DNA of 64,000 bases from Dipylidium caninum (GCA_017562135.1 QEYB01001312.1:2170001-2234000); one strand, 5' to 3'. Counted from the stretch's first letter, positions 50,801 to 63,305 are shown. The notes: generated from the letters alone by a model not told the origin. Numbers and translations are program-made.

Positions 50801-53800
50801 TAGCTCGAGTGCTATAACCGTCTTGCCTCATTTTCATAAACGTATGCCCAGACCAAATGAAGCAATAAACTGCGGTAGGAGCATTTCCTTACGTTAAAAG
50901 TTAATACGTTAATTTGGCATGTGCGTTCTTTACATCCACACCTACCGGGGAGCCTGAAGTCGAGGACTGAAATTGTGCCTAAAAGTAATGTTTTATCCTT
51001 AGCTTCCTTCTCCGCCTCTTCCTCTACTCTTAATACTCATGAGCTAAAAAAATCCCGACAGTTTCACTTCTTTTATGTGCCTTATTTTAGTTTAATGATG
51101 CTTCGCTGAATTTCCGCTTCGTTTACACTAAAAAATTCACTGTTTTCGGAACCATTTTTCCCCAATGCCAATCTTTTTTCCTACACAACACTGCTTAGTA
51201 GTTTGGCAGGATAGCATTGGAGAGGAATCTATGGCACTTCATAACTGCCTCGTCTCATGGAAGCCCAACAGTTGCCACAGGTGCTTTTTGTTGTCTTTGT
51301 GTTGCGAACTGTTCCCTTTGTCGAGCCTGCCTCCTCTCACAAGCATTACGGTTTATTGCCAATTTGCGTTGTGTACCGGACCGTTGCAGTGCGCCACATA
51401 ACGAGATTTACGAGGAGGAGCATGGGCATGCGTTCCAAGGGCGATCTTGTCGGGCAATAGCTGCTAAGTGATGTTTTTTTGTCCCTATTTTTTTTTCATT
51501 CTAAAATATGCGTTCCGCAATATCCATTTAATGGGAATCTCGGTTAGTGATTACGTGGGAGGACGGTCATAAACGTCGTCTTTCATAATTAGTAACTACC
51601 TAGGGTTTGGGGTAGAATTAAAAAAGAATCACCTTTCGGAATTGGTTGTTTGCTTATTCCTACGTTTATTTTACCCATGAGTGGCATGGATGGGATGTGA
51701 GAAGGGCGATCTAGGGAGTGGGCTCGATAAGCGTTGAATTACGGTCCTTGTTTTTCCGACAGGACACTCACTCACACTTCGTCTATCCACGCCCACTGGT
51801 GTCCGTGTCTGTCTACATAAGATTCCATGAAAATGCCAGCGCTTTCCTCACTGTAGCATGTCGCCATTGATACTGGCATGTTTCGTGTTCGGGCGGAAAA
51901 TGCGTTGTAATGGTTGGTCACTGGCCCAACCCTTGACTGCCTTTTGTGCGTATTCGTTAAGCCAAAGTGGAATAGCGTTAGTCCGACGTTGATGTCGGCT
52001 TTTCGGAGCTGCTTTTTATAATTAGGAAGTAGCCATGGGACCTGGGTCTCACTTCCCCACTAGATATTTACGTCGGGTTGTATGGAAGTTTATGATAGAG
52101 GTATGTGTTGTGGCCGACACTCGGGGTTCGCAGTCTTCACCTCACAGATGGCGTGGCCTGGTTTCGGTCCCGCTCCCGCTCCCGCCTCTCCTCTCTCCAC
52201 AAGCGCACAAAAGCGCATTGGTGCTTTTCCTCTGGGTCATCTTTTAGCGGCATGATTCATGCGCTGGTTATTTTTAGTAAGTGTGGTGTTGGTGCCGTGG
52301 ACGCTGAAGGCGAGGGGTGGGGGAACGACCAGCGAGTAGCGTTCAAGCCTCTACCACCCCCCGGCATCAACATCTACATACACACGACCCCTTTGCGGGT
52401 CCGTATCGAGGACTGTTGGCAGAGGTAGGGGAGCCGGGGGCGGGGCGGGGCGGGGCGGGAGGGAGGGCAGCGCGGAAACGGCGATTTGTTTGTTGCTCTT
52501 GTGGCCCTCCTGAAATCGCATGAGTCACGTCTTCTTATCCCTTCCCCTTTGCCTCAGCGCCATAATAAAAACACGTGCTGCTACTACTGCCACATGGCGA
52601 ATTGGCGTGTTAATCTCTCTTGGCGCGCATAAATCTCACCAAGGGAGCGTGGGTATCACCTGGTTGAGATTAGCCGACCCCATCAAGTCCTATGAATCGC
52701 ATCCGGTTTTTCAAACATTTCATGAGATCTATTGTTCCATCTTTAACCACCGCTATCACGTTTTGAGTGTTGAATTAACATCAATAAACTCGACATCCTA
52801 TTTTTGTTTTTTTGGTATATAGTCAGTATGCGAATTGAGCACCTAGCGGTTAACTGGCCTTAAGGGGAAGAACGTATTTTACCTTTTAATTTTGTCAAAA
52901 AATGTAAATGAAAGATCCTCCTCCCCCCCCCCAACATTGCTTACAGATGCGATTTATCGCGCGTGAACTTCGTCAACTCTCAGGCTCTTGATTCAATTAA
53001 CCGGTTAAGAATATACCCCTTTGGTTTTTTGGCTCGTTGCAACGTTCTCGACGAGTGTCGTAATGTTAGTTGAGGAGTGCCTGTTCAACCTTGCACCTGC
53101 TTCACAAAATTAACGTCTTGCTTTACAGATGTCGAGGCACATAACCTCGACGACTGATTCGGTGCACATACAACCCGGCTGTGCATGTCATTCCGTCTTT
53201 CTCACAACTACCTCGTTTAACAATCTAATGGAACAGAGGAGCTAACAGTCATGGTTGGGGGTGTCTGTGGAATTGCACCCATTTCACCATAAATTAATGA
53301 TTTGGCAAAACGCAAATTATTTTGGCACCAAAGTGCTGCCTCATCGTGTCACGAAGATGGACGAATTAAGGGAACAAACGATTGATAACTTTTTTTTTCT
53401 CGAGTCCTGTTGCTGCACTTTAACGTCAACTCAGATGTTTTTCAAAGAGACAGTTCTGTTTGTGACTAAATGCGAATGGTATTTAATTAAAACGCCAACA
53501 TTTGTTGCGTTAGTTCCGACATATTTCCAAAATAGCAAGACTGGGACATGAGTCTTCTTATTTCTGAAGGCGAGGAAGCGCAATTTGATTCTTCGAAGCA
53601 TTATGAATGCCACACAAATGAACTTCCGTGGACGTGTAGATTTCTTGGTGACGGTGATTGATCAGATTAGATTTATTCTCCATCACTTTGATGTCACATT
53701 TTGCTTTTTATTAGAAATACCTGAATACACTTTCTCTGTTTGATTTAATTTTATAGGCAAGTTATGGCTTCTAAGCATATAAGACTTGCTTTTTGAAGAT

Positions 53801-56800
53801 GGCGTTTTATAAAAATCATAGGCTTATTTCATAAAATTAAATCGTCGATAAAGTTTGCCTAAGTGCAGAACGTTTCCATGGGCCAATACCAGGCGTTGTT
53901 TGAAAAATACGTTTGTTTTGCGATAATACCTGCTCTCCTAGGCCGGATTTGTAAACTGGATAGGCTGGGTGAGGCATGTGGATTAAACTAGCGTTTACTT
54001 ATCTTTTCCTTCTGTTCTGTAGGTTTTTCCAATTGTCCAGTTGTTTTGCAAGGCAACACGCAGATCAGCCATCATCCCGCCAGTCCTTTTGCGCCGATTG
54101 CTCGCACCACACCCTGTGGCAATCGCTGCTCTCCACCCGTTGCCACAACGGCTCCTGTGTCATCGTCAGCTCGTAGCAACAGCGATGTTACCGCACCGGC
54201 GTGCTCCTGCACTCATTCGTACCACCGACCCAATGTCTCGCCGCCTCCCGACTACCAGCGCGTCTTCTGCAGTTCCGGTGCTGGGGTTGGTGCCATGAAT
54301 GACCCCATCGGTCGCCAGATGCCGGAGGATGGTGGGCTGATTAGTACTCTGGTTGACCCTCCGCATGCTAGCCTTTGTCTTGCACCACATTGGAGATTTA
54401 CCCCATTGTTGTGTTTACTTTTGCTTTTGTTAAATATGCGCTCTTCTGTCCCGATCAGAGGATTCTAACTATTCGTAAAAATAGGTCAATCACGAATTTA
54501 CCCCTATTGTATATTACACTTATACCCATCGTTTTTTAGGACTCCACTGAAATTATCTTGTGTTATGTTACGGGTTAATGTCATTTCCGTATATTATTCC
54601 AAGTTCGATTATCCTAATCCAGTAGAAAGTAAAAGAAAGTAAATTACTTCCTTTTTTAGACATGGTTAATTGGGTATTTATCAGTCACTCTGAGAGGTAT
54701 GCGCGTTGTTGACGAAGGTTCTAATTAGCATGTGCTACTCACATCTAATTTTATCCCAACAATGTCGGCGTTTAACGTATCGAAGTGGGGGTGAGCTAAG
54801 AGGGTCTTTCTTAGTACCGTTTTCTATGAGCTACAGGTAAGTCGGAAGGTATTCAACCACCGTTGGGGGGTCCACGAGCCTCACGCCGCCGAAAGGACCT
54901 GGCGGCGACTTACGAGGAGGCTTGGGACGTGAAAATGTCACGGCGACTGGGTGGCATGGACGTGAGCAGGTTAGCCGAGGCGTTGCCCAACGGTAACTTC
55001 AAACGTCATGACCTCGTCCGCGCCTCTGATCGCCCGTTGCGATCTCCAGCCGCTGCCACCACAGTGGTACGCTCGCCTTCACTCTCCCCCGTCCTCACCT
55101 CTACCGAGGGCATCGTCATGCGTCATCCCCGGCCGGCACCACGAATCAGCTTCAGGAACTCCTCTACTGACACCGTCACTAACCACGAGATGATGGCGTC
55201 TCCCTTCCGGTTCAAGTCGAATCGGGTACGAACCACGAATGCCTTAGTAACTGCTTTTACCTAAATTAATAAAATTTCCGTTTTCGCTTTCGTCATCAGC
55301 TTATCATAAGCATAACAGTATTTAGGGTTTACCGTTAAGGCGATGAAGACCGTGGGAATTAGATGCCACGAAATGAAACTATCACTTCATATCATAACTT
55401 GAAAGTTGTTTGTCATTATTGCTTTGTGTTATTTGGCTTTTCGGATTACCTCAGACAACACAGGCAACTGTCTTAAAAAATACCGCTTTAGAACCTGTGT
55501 GATTATGGTGATAACCGAGCACCAAAACACTACAATCCATGATATCAATTTTAGGTTCAGCTTGCCGATTTTTACGGCTTTACTTTTTCTTTCGCCTTTG
55601 TTTAGGGAATGGTTAAGATTGATTCCTTTATTATCTTAATTTTATTTTCACGACCTTGAAACTTCTTCGTTTTACCCTACCGAGCTGTTACTTCCTCTCT
55701 CTGTTGTTCGGGTCGTCATCGCCATTTAGCAGTTGCTTTAGAAAGGGTTATTAGCCCCTGTAAATGTGATTGTTGTAATCAGAGGTGACCCTTGATATTT
55801 TTCTGATCGAGCGTGTGGTTTGCTTGTTGTTCTGACAACCCTATCCAGCGCTTTTTGTACTTGTTCGGAGGGAGTGCGCCAGTTGTGGCAAAAACAAAGA
55901 TCGAGCTAAAACGTAAATGGAGAAAGAAAGGAAACCAAGTCACTGTTTGGTTAGAGTTAATTTCTGCCACAGAATAGAATTAGCGGACTTAGTGGACCGG
56001 TCACGCAGATTAGCTACTTATATGCCTTCGGCACGAAAATCACAAATCACTCCTCTCTTCAGATTGCTTCGGGCCAAACAAAATCTTATTGCATTCACAA
56101 TAAAGTGTCATTTTCACATTCAACTCTCACACCACTCTGGTGTGACCGCGTGGAATTTGAGCGGTGGAGGCGCTTTTCACTCCACCGGTGTCGACTTGCC
56201 GCGCATGGGGCGGGTGTCAAAGTGATTTATCAATTAAGTTACGTCGTGGGAGACAGCCCCTGTGCGTTGTGTGTGTGCTATACGTGCCCTTTAGCGCCTC
56301 TCCTAGCCAAATCGCTAACGTCTAAATCCCCTGCTTACTTCCTACCTACTATCCGTGTCCGCTTTTCGTTCTTTTTGATTGCCGAACATCCCCTATCCAT
56401 GCAAATACCCATGCGTGGTCCTTTTCGAGAGGCCACATTCTTTTAACCTCCCTTCTGCCCTGTCACCAATGCAAGGTAATTGAATGCGACATGTTAATGC
56501 ACTCAGAGCTGCCATGTTGTCACATTACTGTATATATTGGATAAATGAATTGGCATCTATCTCCCCCCGGGCTCTTTAAACAAAATTACATTGCGATATA
56601 TGAAATCCACTTTACACACAACGAGAAGTCACTTTTTTCTTTTCAGTTTGGACTTCGAACACTGATGTACACTATGACTTCTACCATTTTTCCTAACAAC
56701 TTTTTAAATTCTCTCTAGGCTACATCTTTATTTAGTATCTTTTGTTAAAATGTAAAGTAAATGTTAATCATTCGCAAATTTTCTGTTTTTTTTTGTTCAA

Positions 56801-59800
56801 TTGCAGGTTGCAAGCCCATTGGTTAATTTGTCGATTTCTCCTAACCCCAGGGGTGCCCCAACATCGCCCTCTGCCACGGAGGCGCCTACCGCCGATTACG
56901 ACTATGCCTACAATCGCTCTTGGTCCATGGGGGTCCAGGTGAGTCCTCTCCCGTCCCTTCTTCATATTCTCCACAAATTGTGCACGGATTTTACCGTCTC
57001 ATAGGCTCTCAATTGCTTAAAACTAAATTCACTCAATTAACTTCTTCGAAAGATATTTTAATTCATAGTGCAACACTAAATTTTCTCAGGCGATTGTTTC
57101 TGTACTTCTGTTTTCTCTTCTTTTTAAAAAAGGTGACGCTACGCCATAATTTATTTAAACAGTAAAAATTTTGCCGAAATATAACTTCTCGTGTTTAATA
57201 AGTTAGGGATTTGTAATATCCGCTTTTTTAAATAGCCTACTTTGACCATGCATTTTCATGCATGTTCATCTAATATTTGAACAATTTCTGCGATTCTGTA
57301 CAACTCTCGACCATCTCTCTAAATTGACGTATTGCCGCTCTACAATTTTTAAATTGAGAGAATTCCATTCACTTATTAACGGAATAATATCACGCATTTT
57401 AGTAATTTCTTCAGTTAACTTGGACCTCTTTCTCAGGTTGAAAACCATATTCTCTTTGAAAACATCTTTTTACAATGACTACCTAATACTTCTGACACGG
57501 GGCGATGTTTCAACACTGGCTCACCCCTCAGCGGGGTGGCTTAATGGTACAGATCTAGGAGTCTTTAGATGGTACAATGCCCTTTTGCCTGGTATTATCA
57601 ACCGACACTTCGTTGACGACTTAAGTTGGGTTAAAATCTGTCAGGGAGGAGTAAAATTTTGGAACTCGTATAAATAGTAGTTTGGGAGTAGAGATGAACA
57701 AACTGACGCCGAAACAATGTGGATTTGAGAAAGGCTGATGTGCCACCCCACGTTAAGGCTACCGGAGGGGCGGATGGTCTGGGATCGACGTGTGTGTGTT
57801 TTGCCCCTTTCCCCGCCCCTCCGCGCGCCTCCTCTCGCGTGCGAAACACTCGAGTCGCTGCAGAGAGTGCAAAAGAGTCCCAGCGGTCCTGCTTTCAAGC
57901 CACAGCCGGCCAAGCCACCGGGGGCTGCGCATGTGCGTCGATTGTGTCTCCTGCGGCACGACACGCACACTAATGGTACACTTGCAGTGGGCGACAATAC
58001 TTCTGTGGGTCTCTCGTGGGTTGCTCTTTACTCTAACGCTGCGACCGCAGACCGTTGCAATGAGACCCTAGAGGGGAAGTGAAATCTTGTTTCCCTGCTT
58101 CTCATGCCGAACAGCACCGCTTTGATTTATTGGGGTTTTAAAGCCGTATATTCATTCTTGTTTCATAAATTGGAAGGTGGTGGTTGTCCTCAATTGAGTT
58201 TACTTGCCATTGGGTGATTTATGGAGTTGGCATCCAGCCTGTAGGAAATATGCTGTAAATGGAGACTGATATGAAGGTACGTGGACTAATATGATCTCAT
58301 TCGTGTCGCCTTTTGGGTGTTAACGGAATGTCATTGTAAAGTAGGTGTCCGTTTGAGTGGACCTACGTCGGTTGCACCTCCGATCTCTCTCACGATGTTA
58401 AATTGATGTATTGCAGGGAAGATAGTAAAATGCTTAAAAAACTGAATCATTGTGCATGAAATCAATCGAACTTCGTAGTTCTCGCATGTGACTCAAGAAA
58501 CTTTTCTGTCAAAACATACCATAGCAAGTTTTTAAATAGCGCAAAGTCTTAACATTTTCCAGTTCACCTTAGCGTATTATTGAAGAGTAATTTGTTTCTC
58601 CCTGACAGTTGAATTTATCTCTCAATCTGGCCTCCAACGCTGATAGTTCTGCGGATCAGACAGTGGGAACGATCCGAGGCGAGGTGAGTGGCAGGTCGGG
58701 ATCACCGATCTCAGGGGTCGTATCGCCTCCGCCGCCTCCACCACATCGTTCAGCGTCTATAATGACGCCTACCACTACGCAGTTCAGCCCGCCACAGTCG
58801 CCCACACCGATGCGACGCTTGCGCGCGATGACACATGGCTCCGCCACCGTCAGTTCAGACGCTGGAGTGTCTCCTCCGAGTTCGAGAGCACGAGGGGTTC
58901 ACAATCCATTAGCGTCGGGAGTACCAGCCCCCCTAACACCTTCTTCGCCTCCCTCGGAAGAATCCTCTTCCACGATGCGGGGTGACACTTCAGACGCCGC
59001 CTCTGGCGCCACCGTTGCTGTACCCGGCCTCCTGCCGCACATGTCGCGCCTACTGGCCGATTGGGACAACATGTCTACTGATAGCTGCGAGGAGCCATGG
59101 GATATCCGACACGGCAAGGTTATCTCCCAACTCACAAGTATGTTCAAGTCACCTGACCTTTCCTGACTCATTTACCAACATCATTTTTGCGCCCCCATTA
59201 ATTTGGTTTCATTTTTTATTTCAAATTTTGGATAATGAGGAGACTCATCCCTTGAGCATTTTTCTAGTGCTTGCCCACGTTGCGCTACCACTTCTGATAA
59301 TACCACGATTTTTTGCCCCACTGGGGCTTTCACCTAGGTCCAGACGTTCCGTATCAATTTAAATTTCTTGTTTAATCAATTATGTATCCATAGCACTCAT
59401 TACCATGATCCTCGAAATATTCGCGTAGAATAACGCGCATAAAGTGGAAATTGCGTAAAATGTTTAGCTTATCATTTCGCTGTTTAATAGGATCTGTAAG
59501 CCTCCCTCTAAGGAGTAACGGCTAAATTTTATTAACTTGTGAATGTTGCTGTAATTAAAACCTTGACAGAAATTACGTTTCTGAGTTTAACTTGGCCTGG
59601 ATAGAATAGTTTTCCATTACAAAATCTTTCTCTTATTTCCCTTGCTATCCACCGATAATGAAATTTATCTACCTAAAAGAATGTGGTCTTGTATTCGTTA
59701 ATGGGCATCGTTTGGATGATACGTGAAAGCACCGCCATTAACTGGCCCTCTCTGATGCCAGGCTCCCGTTTTATCGATCCTTCGGAGGTGCTCTCGGCCG

Positions 59801-61788
59801 TAGCCAATGGGAATCACAACGGAGCCTCCGGAGGCGGCGGTGGCGGCGGTAGCGGAGACGTCTCCAATGGCCACTCGGAGGGCCGCAGCGAGCTGGCGAG
59901 GACGACGGAAACGGAGGGTGTTGCTCTCATACCACCTTCTCTGGGTATCTCTCCGCCGATCTCTTGCGCCTCCCCGCTTGCTCGAAGTCCCTCCGATGTT
60001 AAGGCTCAAAATTGCTTGAAACCTCTCAATGAACAACCGTGAGCTCCTCCTTACAAAATTCCTTTTCTAAGGTGTTTGTACGTGTATCAGCAAGATTTGT
60101 TTAAGAACATTAGTTAAACTCCTAGTACGATTTTACAGTCAGGCGTCTGATTGTGAAGTGCAAAGGGTGAAACCCATTGCGAGGCATTTATGAAAATTGC
60201 ATAAGTTACCAGCGTTATAACAGTTTTCATCATAAGCTTGTAATCAGTAAGTCTGAAAAAGAGAAGTGCAAGCCTTGATTCACTCCCTCAGAGTAGTGTT
60301 AAATTTTAATGCCCATTTTAAGTACTAAAATGTTTAGCGCTTGCGTGTGAAGTGTATGTTCTACTCAAAATCCATGGCGGTTTTTCTTGCGTTTATCGAT
60401 AAAAAAAGTCTTTTACACTTTAGGAAAATATAATAACACCCAGCGTAAAAACACTTTGTAAATCATTATTGACCCCAAGAAGGCGCATGAGGATTTGTTT
60501 GATTTATTGAATTAGACAAGCAACAATACGTATTGCCGGAGGAATGGGCCAGAATCGAACCTTCAAACCAATTTAAGTTGATGCCCTCAACCGGATTAGA
60601 TCTATTATGAATCTCTTGGGTGTACCTCTGGCTGAAGGGTCTATTCTCTTGCCTTAGAGATTGTATTTTCCTTGGAATTATTGCCTCCTTCCACTTTAGG
60701 TGGTTCCATCCAAACCTCACGCGTGTTGCGGCAGAGAAACGGTTGCGCTCCGAGCCAGAGGGAAGTTTCTTAGTGCGTAACAGTGAGACAATAAAGAACG
60801 AGTACTCTCTTACTGTCAAGTGAGCTTCTATACCCTTCCAGTTTCCTCACATTTTGTGTTGCTTTCCATCTCGAATATGAGTGAAAGACTTTAGTAGCGC
60901 AGAGGCGGGCAAATTTGGGCATTAATATGCCCCAGGGTATAATAATAGTGGATTTAAATAAATTTCCTTTTGTTATGTTTTACTTTACGTTTACGGGTTA
61001 ACTGAGGAAACTGTATGCAGGTTACCTATTTTATATTAAATTCAGTGGAAAACATGTTTATCCTGAAATATAAATAGTAAATTTAGGTGTTCTTAAAATA
61101 AATAACTATCAGTCACCATGGTATGGTCCCTCGCCGTTATTAGTGGATTTGGTACGTGTTAACAGCGGTGGGAGAGGCATTTTGACAATAGCGGCTACGT
61201 ATCTCAGGGAAATCTATGCGAACGAATAACGAGAACCTTATGCAAATATTTTGTTCTGAAGTTTTGTAAAGCAATATTGACCTTGTTCGGCTGTTTTTTC
61301 CCAGACACCTGAATGATGGTCTTTAAGCGGCGCGATTCTAGTTCCATTAGTTATCCGCACTCAACTTTCTCACAATATCGACAGATGTAGCTTTAGATAA
61401 AAAAAGGAGTTTGAACTTTAAACTTGTCCTCAGTTTGTGAATATTACTCGGAGAAGTATAAATACGCTTTTTAGCGTTTATTTTTAAAGGGTAAAAAAAG
61501 TAACCATATTATTCATATACTGAGGAACCAGTAACGTGGGAGGTTTAGCAAATATATTCAATATTGCTAAAAATAACAATGGCATGTACACAGTCTAATA
61601 GTTTTATCGCACACTGTAGGCACAACGGTTTCCTCCATATGCGTATCACTCGAGATGCACAAGGCCAATTTGTGCTGGGCGAGTACAGCCAGCCCTATCC
61701 GAGCATTCCTCACATGATTTCTCACTATGAGCAGACTCAGGTTCCGGTGAAAGGTGCTGATTCGGTCACCCTCTGCCATCCCCGCTGA
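23722..61788 (+). CDS. Large SHB/SHD/SHE/SHF-family SH2 adaptor (long isoform)
   Basis: Twelve exons join in phase to 1057 residues: 23722-23931, 36311-36695, 40438-40657, 48645-48925, 54023-54343, 54837-55225, 56807-56938, 57864-58004, 58609-59137, 59762-60038, 60700-60819, 61620-61788. The last two form a C-terminal SH2 domain: start PWFHPNL, phosphotyrosine pocket GSFLVRNSET with the FLVR arginine, EYSLTVK, then GFLHMRITRD, FVLGEYSQP, ISHYEQTQVPVKGAD. This layout and C-terminal position match the SHB family, which links tyrosine kinases to downstream partners. The rest is Ser/Pro-rich with candidate tyrosine sites (IYNEPCDV, DYQRVF, TYEEAWDV, DYDYAY) and a proline run (PPPPPPHRS), a possible SH3 ligand. 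Vertebrate members are about half this size. The first ATG follows a CAG, so an upstream leader exon is possible. The exon at 40438 has a weak acceptor; the 12-kb first intron rests on phase and donor quality only. Confidence 0.78.
23932..36310 (+). other. Intron 1 of the SH2 adaptor gene (12.4 kb)
   Basis: Begins GTAGGT and ends TTTCACAG. No exon, RNA or recognisable mobile element was seen inside. It is T-rich on the sense strand with chance ORFs only, plus short repeats such as ACCTACCTACC near 24410, a TGTGTG run near 32805 and AGCAAAGCAAAGCAAAG near 34661. A C-rich patch at about 32565-32620 gives a 141-codon chance frame that I do not accept as a gene. Confidence 0.45.
39815..40175 (+). 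mobile_element. Truncated mariner-family relic in an intron
   Basis: Plus-strand fragments in shifting frames match the N-terminal part of mariner transposase: ILYKFQRGRNAA followed by a stop and SCRNLLNCF (first HTH), SGRPFLIDGDVV (the conserved SGRP linker), MLEQDLQLTTSQIAEGL (second HTH), then RWVPPEE and KRIFRRM (linker before the first catalytic Asp). The catalytic half is not recognisable. In-frame stops show it is dead. It lies in the intron before the exon at 40438. Its N-terminal sequence differs from the copy at 7.3-8.2 kb, suggesting another mariner lineage. Confidence 0.68.
41605..41714 (+). promoter_or_regulatory. Inverted CCAAT boxes upstream of the alternative first exon
   Basis: ATTGG (CCAAT on the other strand) occurs at 41605-41609, 41613-41617 and 41710-41714, 190-300 bases before the ATG at 41905. 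Inverted CCAAT boxes bind NF-Y and are common in proximal promoters. Three copies within 110 bases just ahead of a first-exon candidate suggest a second promoter of the SH2 adaptor gene. Confidence 0.4.
41857..41887. repeat. (CA)n microsatellite
   Basis: About 15 perfect CA dinucleotides, ending 18 bases before the ATG at 41905. If that exon is a first exon, the repeat lies in its 5' leader or core promoter. Confidence 0.95.
41905..42827 (+). CDS. Alternative first coding exon of the SH2 adaptor
   Basis: A 923-base open block starts at ATG 41905 (MALGHGSSSKKHRKSRRED) and ends at a consensus donor (TTTTGCG then GTGAGT). It ends in the same phase (two bases over) as the exon at 40438-40657, so both can splice to 48645. 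Used as a first exon it gives an isoform of about 1093 residues. It encodes SLIQALWRRHSSSSN near residue 31, resembling the first exon at 23722 at almost the same distance from the start. It also holds a proline run (PLPPPPPLIDRR) and tyrosine sites including VYSNV (pYxN, GRB2-type). Three inverted CCAAT boxes and a CA repeat lie just upstream. It could alternatively be an independent short gene, but the donor and phase favour splicing into the SH2 gene. Confidence 0.7.
42828..48644 (+). other. Intron of the SH2 adaptor gene
   Basis: No exon was recognised. It holds a run of 13 G at 45401-45413 and an A+T-rich background. Several frames of 60-120 codons are open, including two overlapping ones at 44339-44885, but none has a family signature or matching splice sites. 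Confidence 0.4.
45401..45413. repeat. Poly-G run (13 G)
   Basis: Thirteen consecutive G residues in an otherwise A+T-rich intron. The exact length is prone to sequencing error. Confidence 0.8.
48926..54022 (+). other. Intron of the SH2 adaptor gene
   Basis: Begins GTAAGT and ends TTCTGTAG. It contains the G-rich tract at 52425-52468 and a run of C near 52926. No coding exon was recognised. Confidence 0.45.
52425..52468 (+). repeat. G-rich tract of GGGGC units
   Basis: Four successive runs of four or more G separated by single C, followed by GGGAGGGAGGG. It fits a G-quadruplex former and also reads as overlapping GC-box (Sp1/KLF) sites. It lies in a locally G+C-rich part of the intron that ends at 54022. 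Confidence 0.7.
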
Positions 61789-63305
61789 GGAGCGCACTCC
61801 CTGTCTTAGCCGTCAAAACAATTGTTATGCCTTTTCCATCCCGGTATAGTAACTGTGTCCCCTCATTCCACTCCACTTCGCCAAGATTCTAACTGAAACT
61901 GAGTGAACTTCTGTTACCATTACCACACCCTTTTCTACCATCTTCACGTCTCCTTCATACTCCTTTACTTGTCACTTCGTTTCTTACACACCTTGTAATC
62001 GTAGTATTGGATTATTTCTGCATTTTCCCACTTCGTACACATTGGAGAGGAAGAGGTGGCAGAGTGCACCACCATGTGTCCATTATTTTGCCAAACGCTC
62101 CTAGAGTCTGTATCTCTTCTATCCACGTCTCTGGCTGGATCTTGTTCTTGTCTTTTTCGCAGCGTTTGCGTTTGTAGGCGTGTTTCTATGCTAAGAATAT
62201 ACTGCGACACATATCCACGGAGTACCCGCACACTACACGTTTGCCTATCATTTTCATATCGAATTATCTATTACGAGTCCGGTAAGGCATTTGTTTTCAA
62301 AAAGGAGGCAAAACCTGTTATTGACGATTCAAGTTTACGCAAAAATGGGTCCACTACTACGAGTTGATAAGAGGAGTTTTTTACATACTGTAAACTGAGG
62401 AAGATCAAATAGGTTATTGGGATGGTAGCATCGAGGCATCGATGACAGCTTGAGCTAAATGGCTGATTCAATGTGGCCTTGGGGCTGGCAATCGGCGTCT
62501 AATAGAAAAATTAAAAGGTTTGACTTGGAGTGAGGTGGTGACCATGGTTATTGTGCGGTATTGGGTTAGTACGGGCCACTTACACTGAATTACGTGGTAT
62601 CTTTTACATTAGTAATAAATGCGCTCTGCTCATGTTTTACTATTACAAGGCAAACTTGAGACGCTACGTTAATACAAATGAGCTCTATGTGAGAGACTAA
62701 TTAGGTGAATATTTTGAATTGCCTTGGCCCTAAACTGAAGTTTCGGATGTGCTATGCATGGAATTCGCTGTTTAGCCTTTAGCATTGCCATGCTCTCCAA
62801 CTCTCCTCGTGTGGAAATTGACAAAAAATTTCTCACTGAAACAATCGACCAGAGGTGACAAGGGTACTTGCATTTGCAAATGCGTAAGATCCATAAATCT
62901 ACTTAGGGCGCATGCGGGTCAGACAACCCGTTCAATTGTTAATAAAGATGGTTTTGCATTTGGTGGAGCGATACGAATTGGAGCCCACGACATCTTTGAC
63001 CCAATATCAGGCGCCATAATTTCAAGTAACGGTCAGATTAAAACACGAAGACGCTGGTTACTGGATCAGAAAGGCTTGGCTAACGCTTATAGATGCTTCT
63101 TAAAATTAAGACTAGAGACCTACAAACAAAACCGGATCATATGGTCAATTTTCCTGAAATTTTGGGCTTTAAAAAATAAAAGAAATATTTAATAAGTTTG
63201 TTCTACCTTTAAATACCCATCCCTGTTCACATTGCCAGTGTGTTATAACCATTGAATGTTGGCGGACTGTCGGCAAATAGCAGATTAGTCGTGTGAATAG
63301 CCTCG
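61789..63305. other. Spacer between the SH2 adaptor and UBXN6 genes
   Basis: Should hold the 3' UTR of the SH2 adaptor gene and the UBXN6 promoter. AATAAA occurs at 62614-62619, about 830 bases after the stop, a possible poly(A) signal. One 135-codon open frame (62785-63192) is listed separately. Confidence 0.4.
62785..63192 (+). other. Unidentified 135-codon ORF
   Basis: An ATG-initiated plus-strand frame with peptide segments such as HAGQTTRSIVNKDGFAFGG and GAIRIGAHDIFDPISGAIIS, then a Lys/Arg/Trp-rich tail. It has no low-complexity bias, unlike most chance frames nearby. I recognise no family, promoter or splice partner. It could be a small gene, a transposon fragment or chance. Confidence 0.2.

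Noticed and set aside
57528..57600. tRNA-like GGGGTGGCTTAATGGTAC
   Set aside because: No TPsiC arm or closing acceptor stem could be found.
57641..57997. 118-codon minus-strand frame and overlapping plus-strand frames
   Set aside because: They are shadows of the SH2 adaptor exon 57864-58004 and its G+C-rich flank; only one plus-strand frame joins its neighbours in phase.
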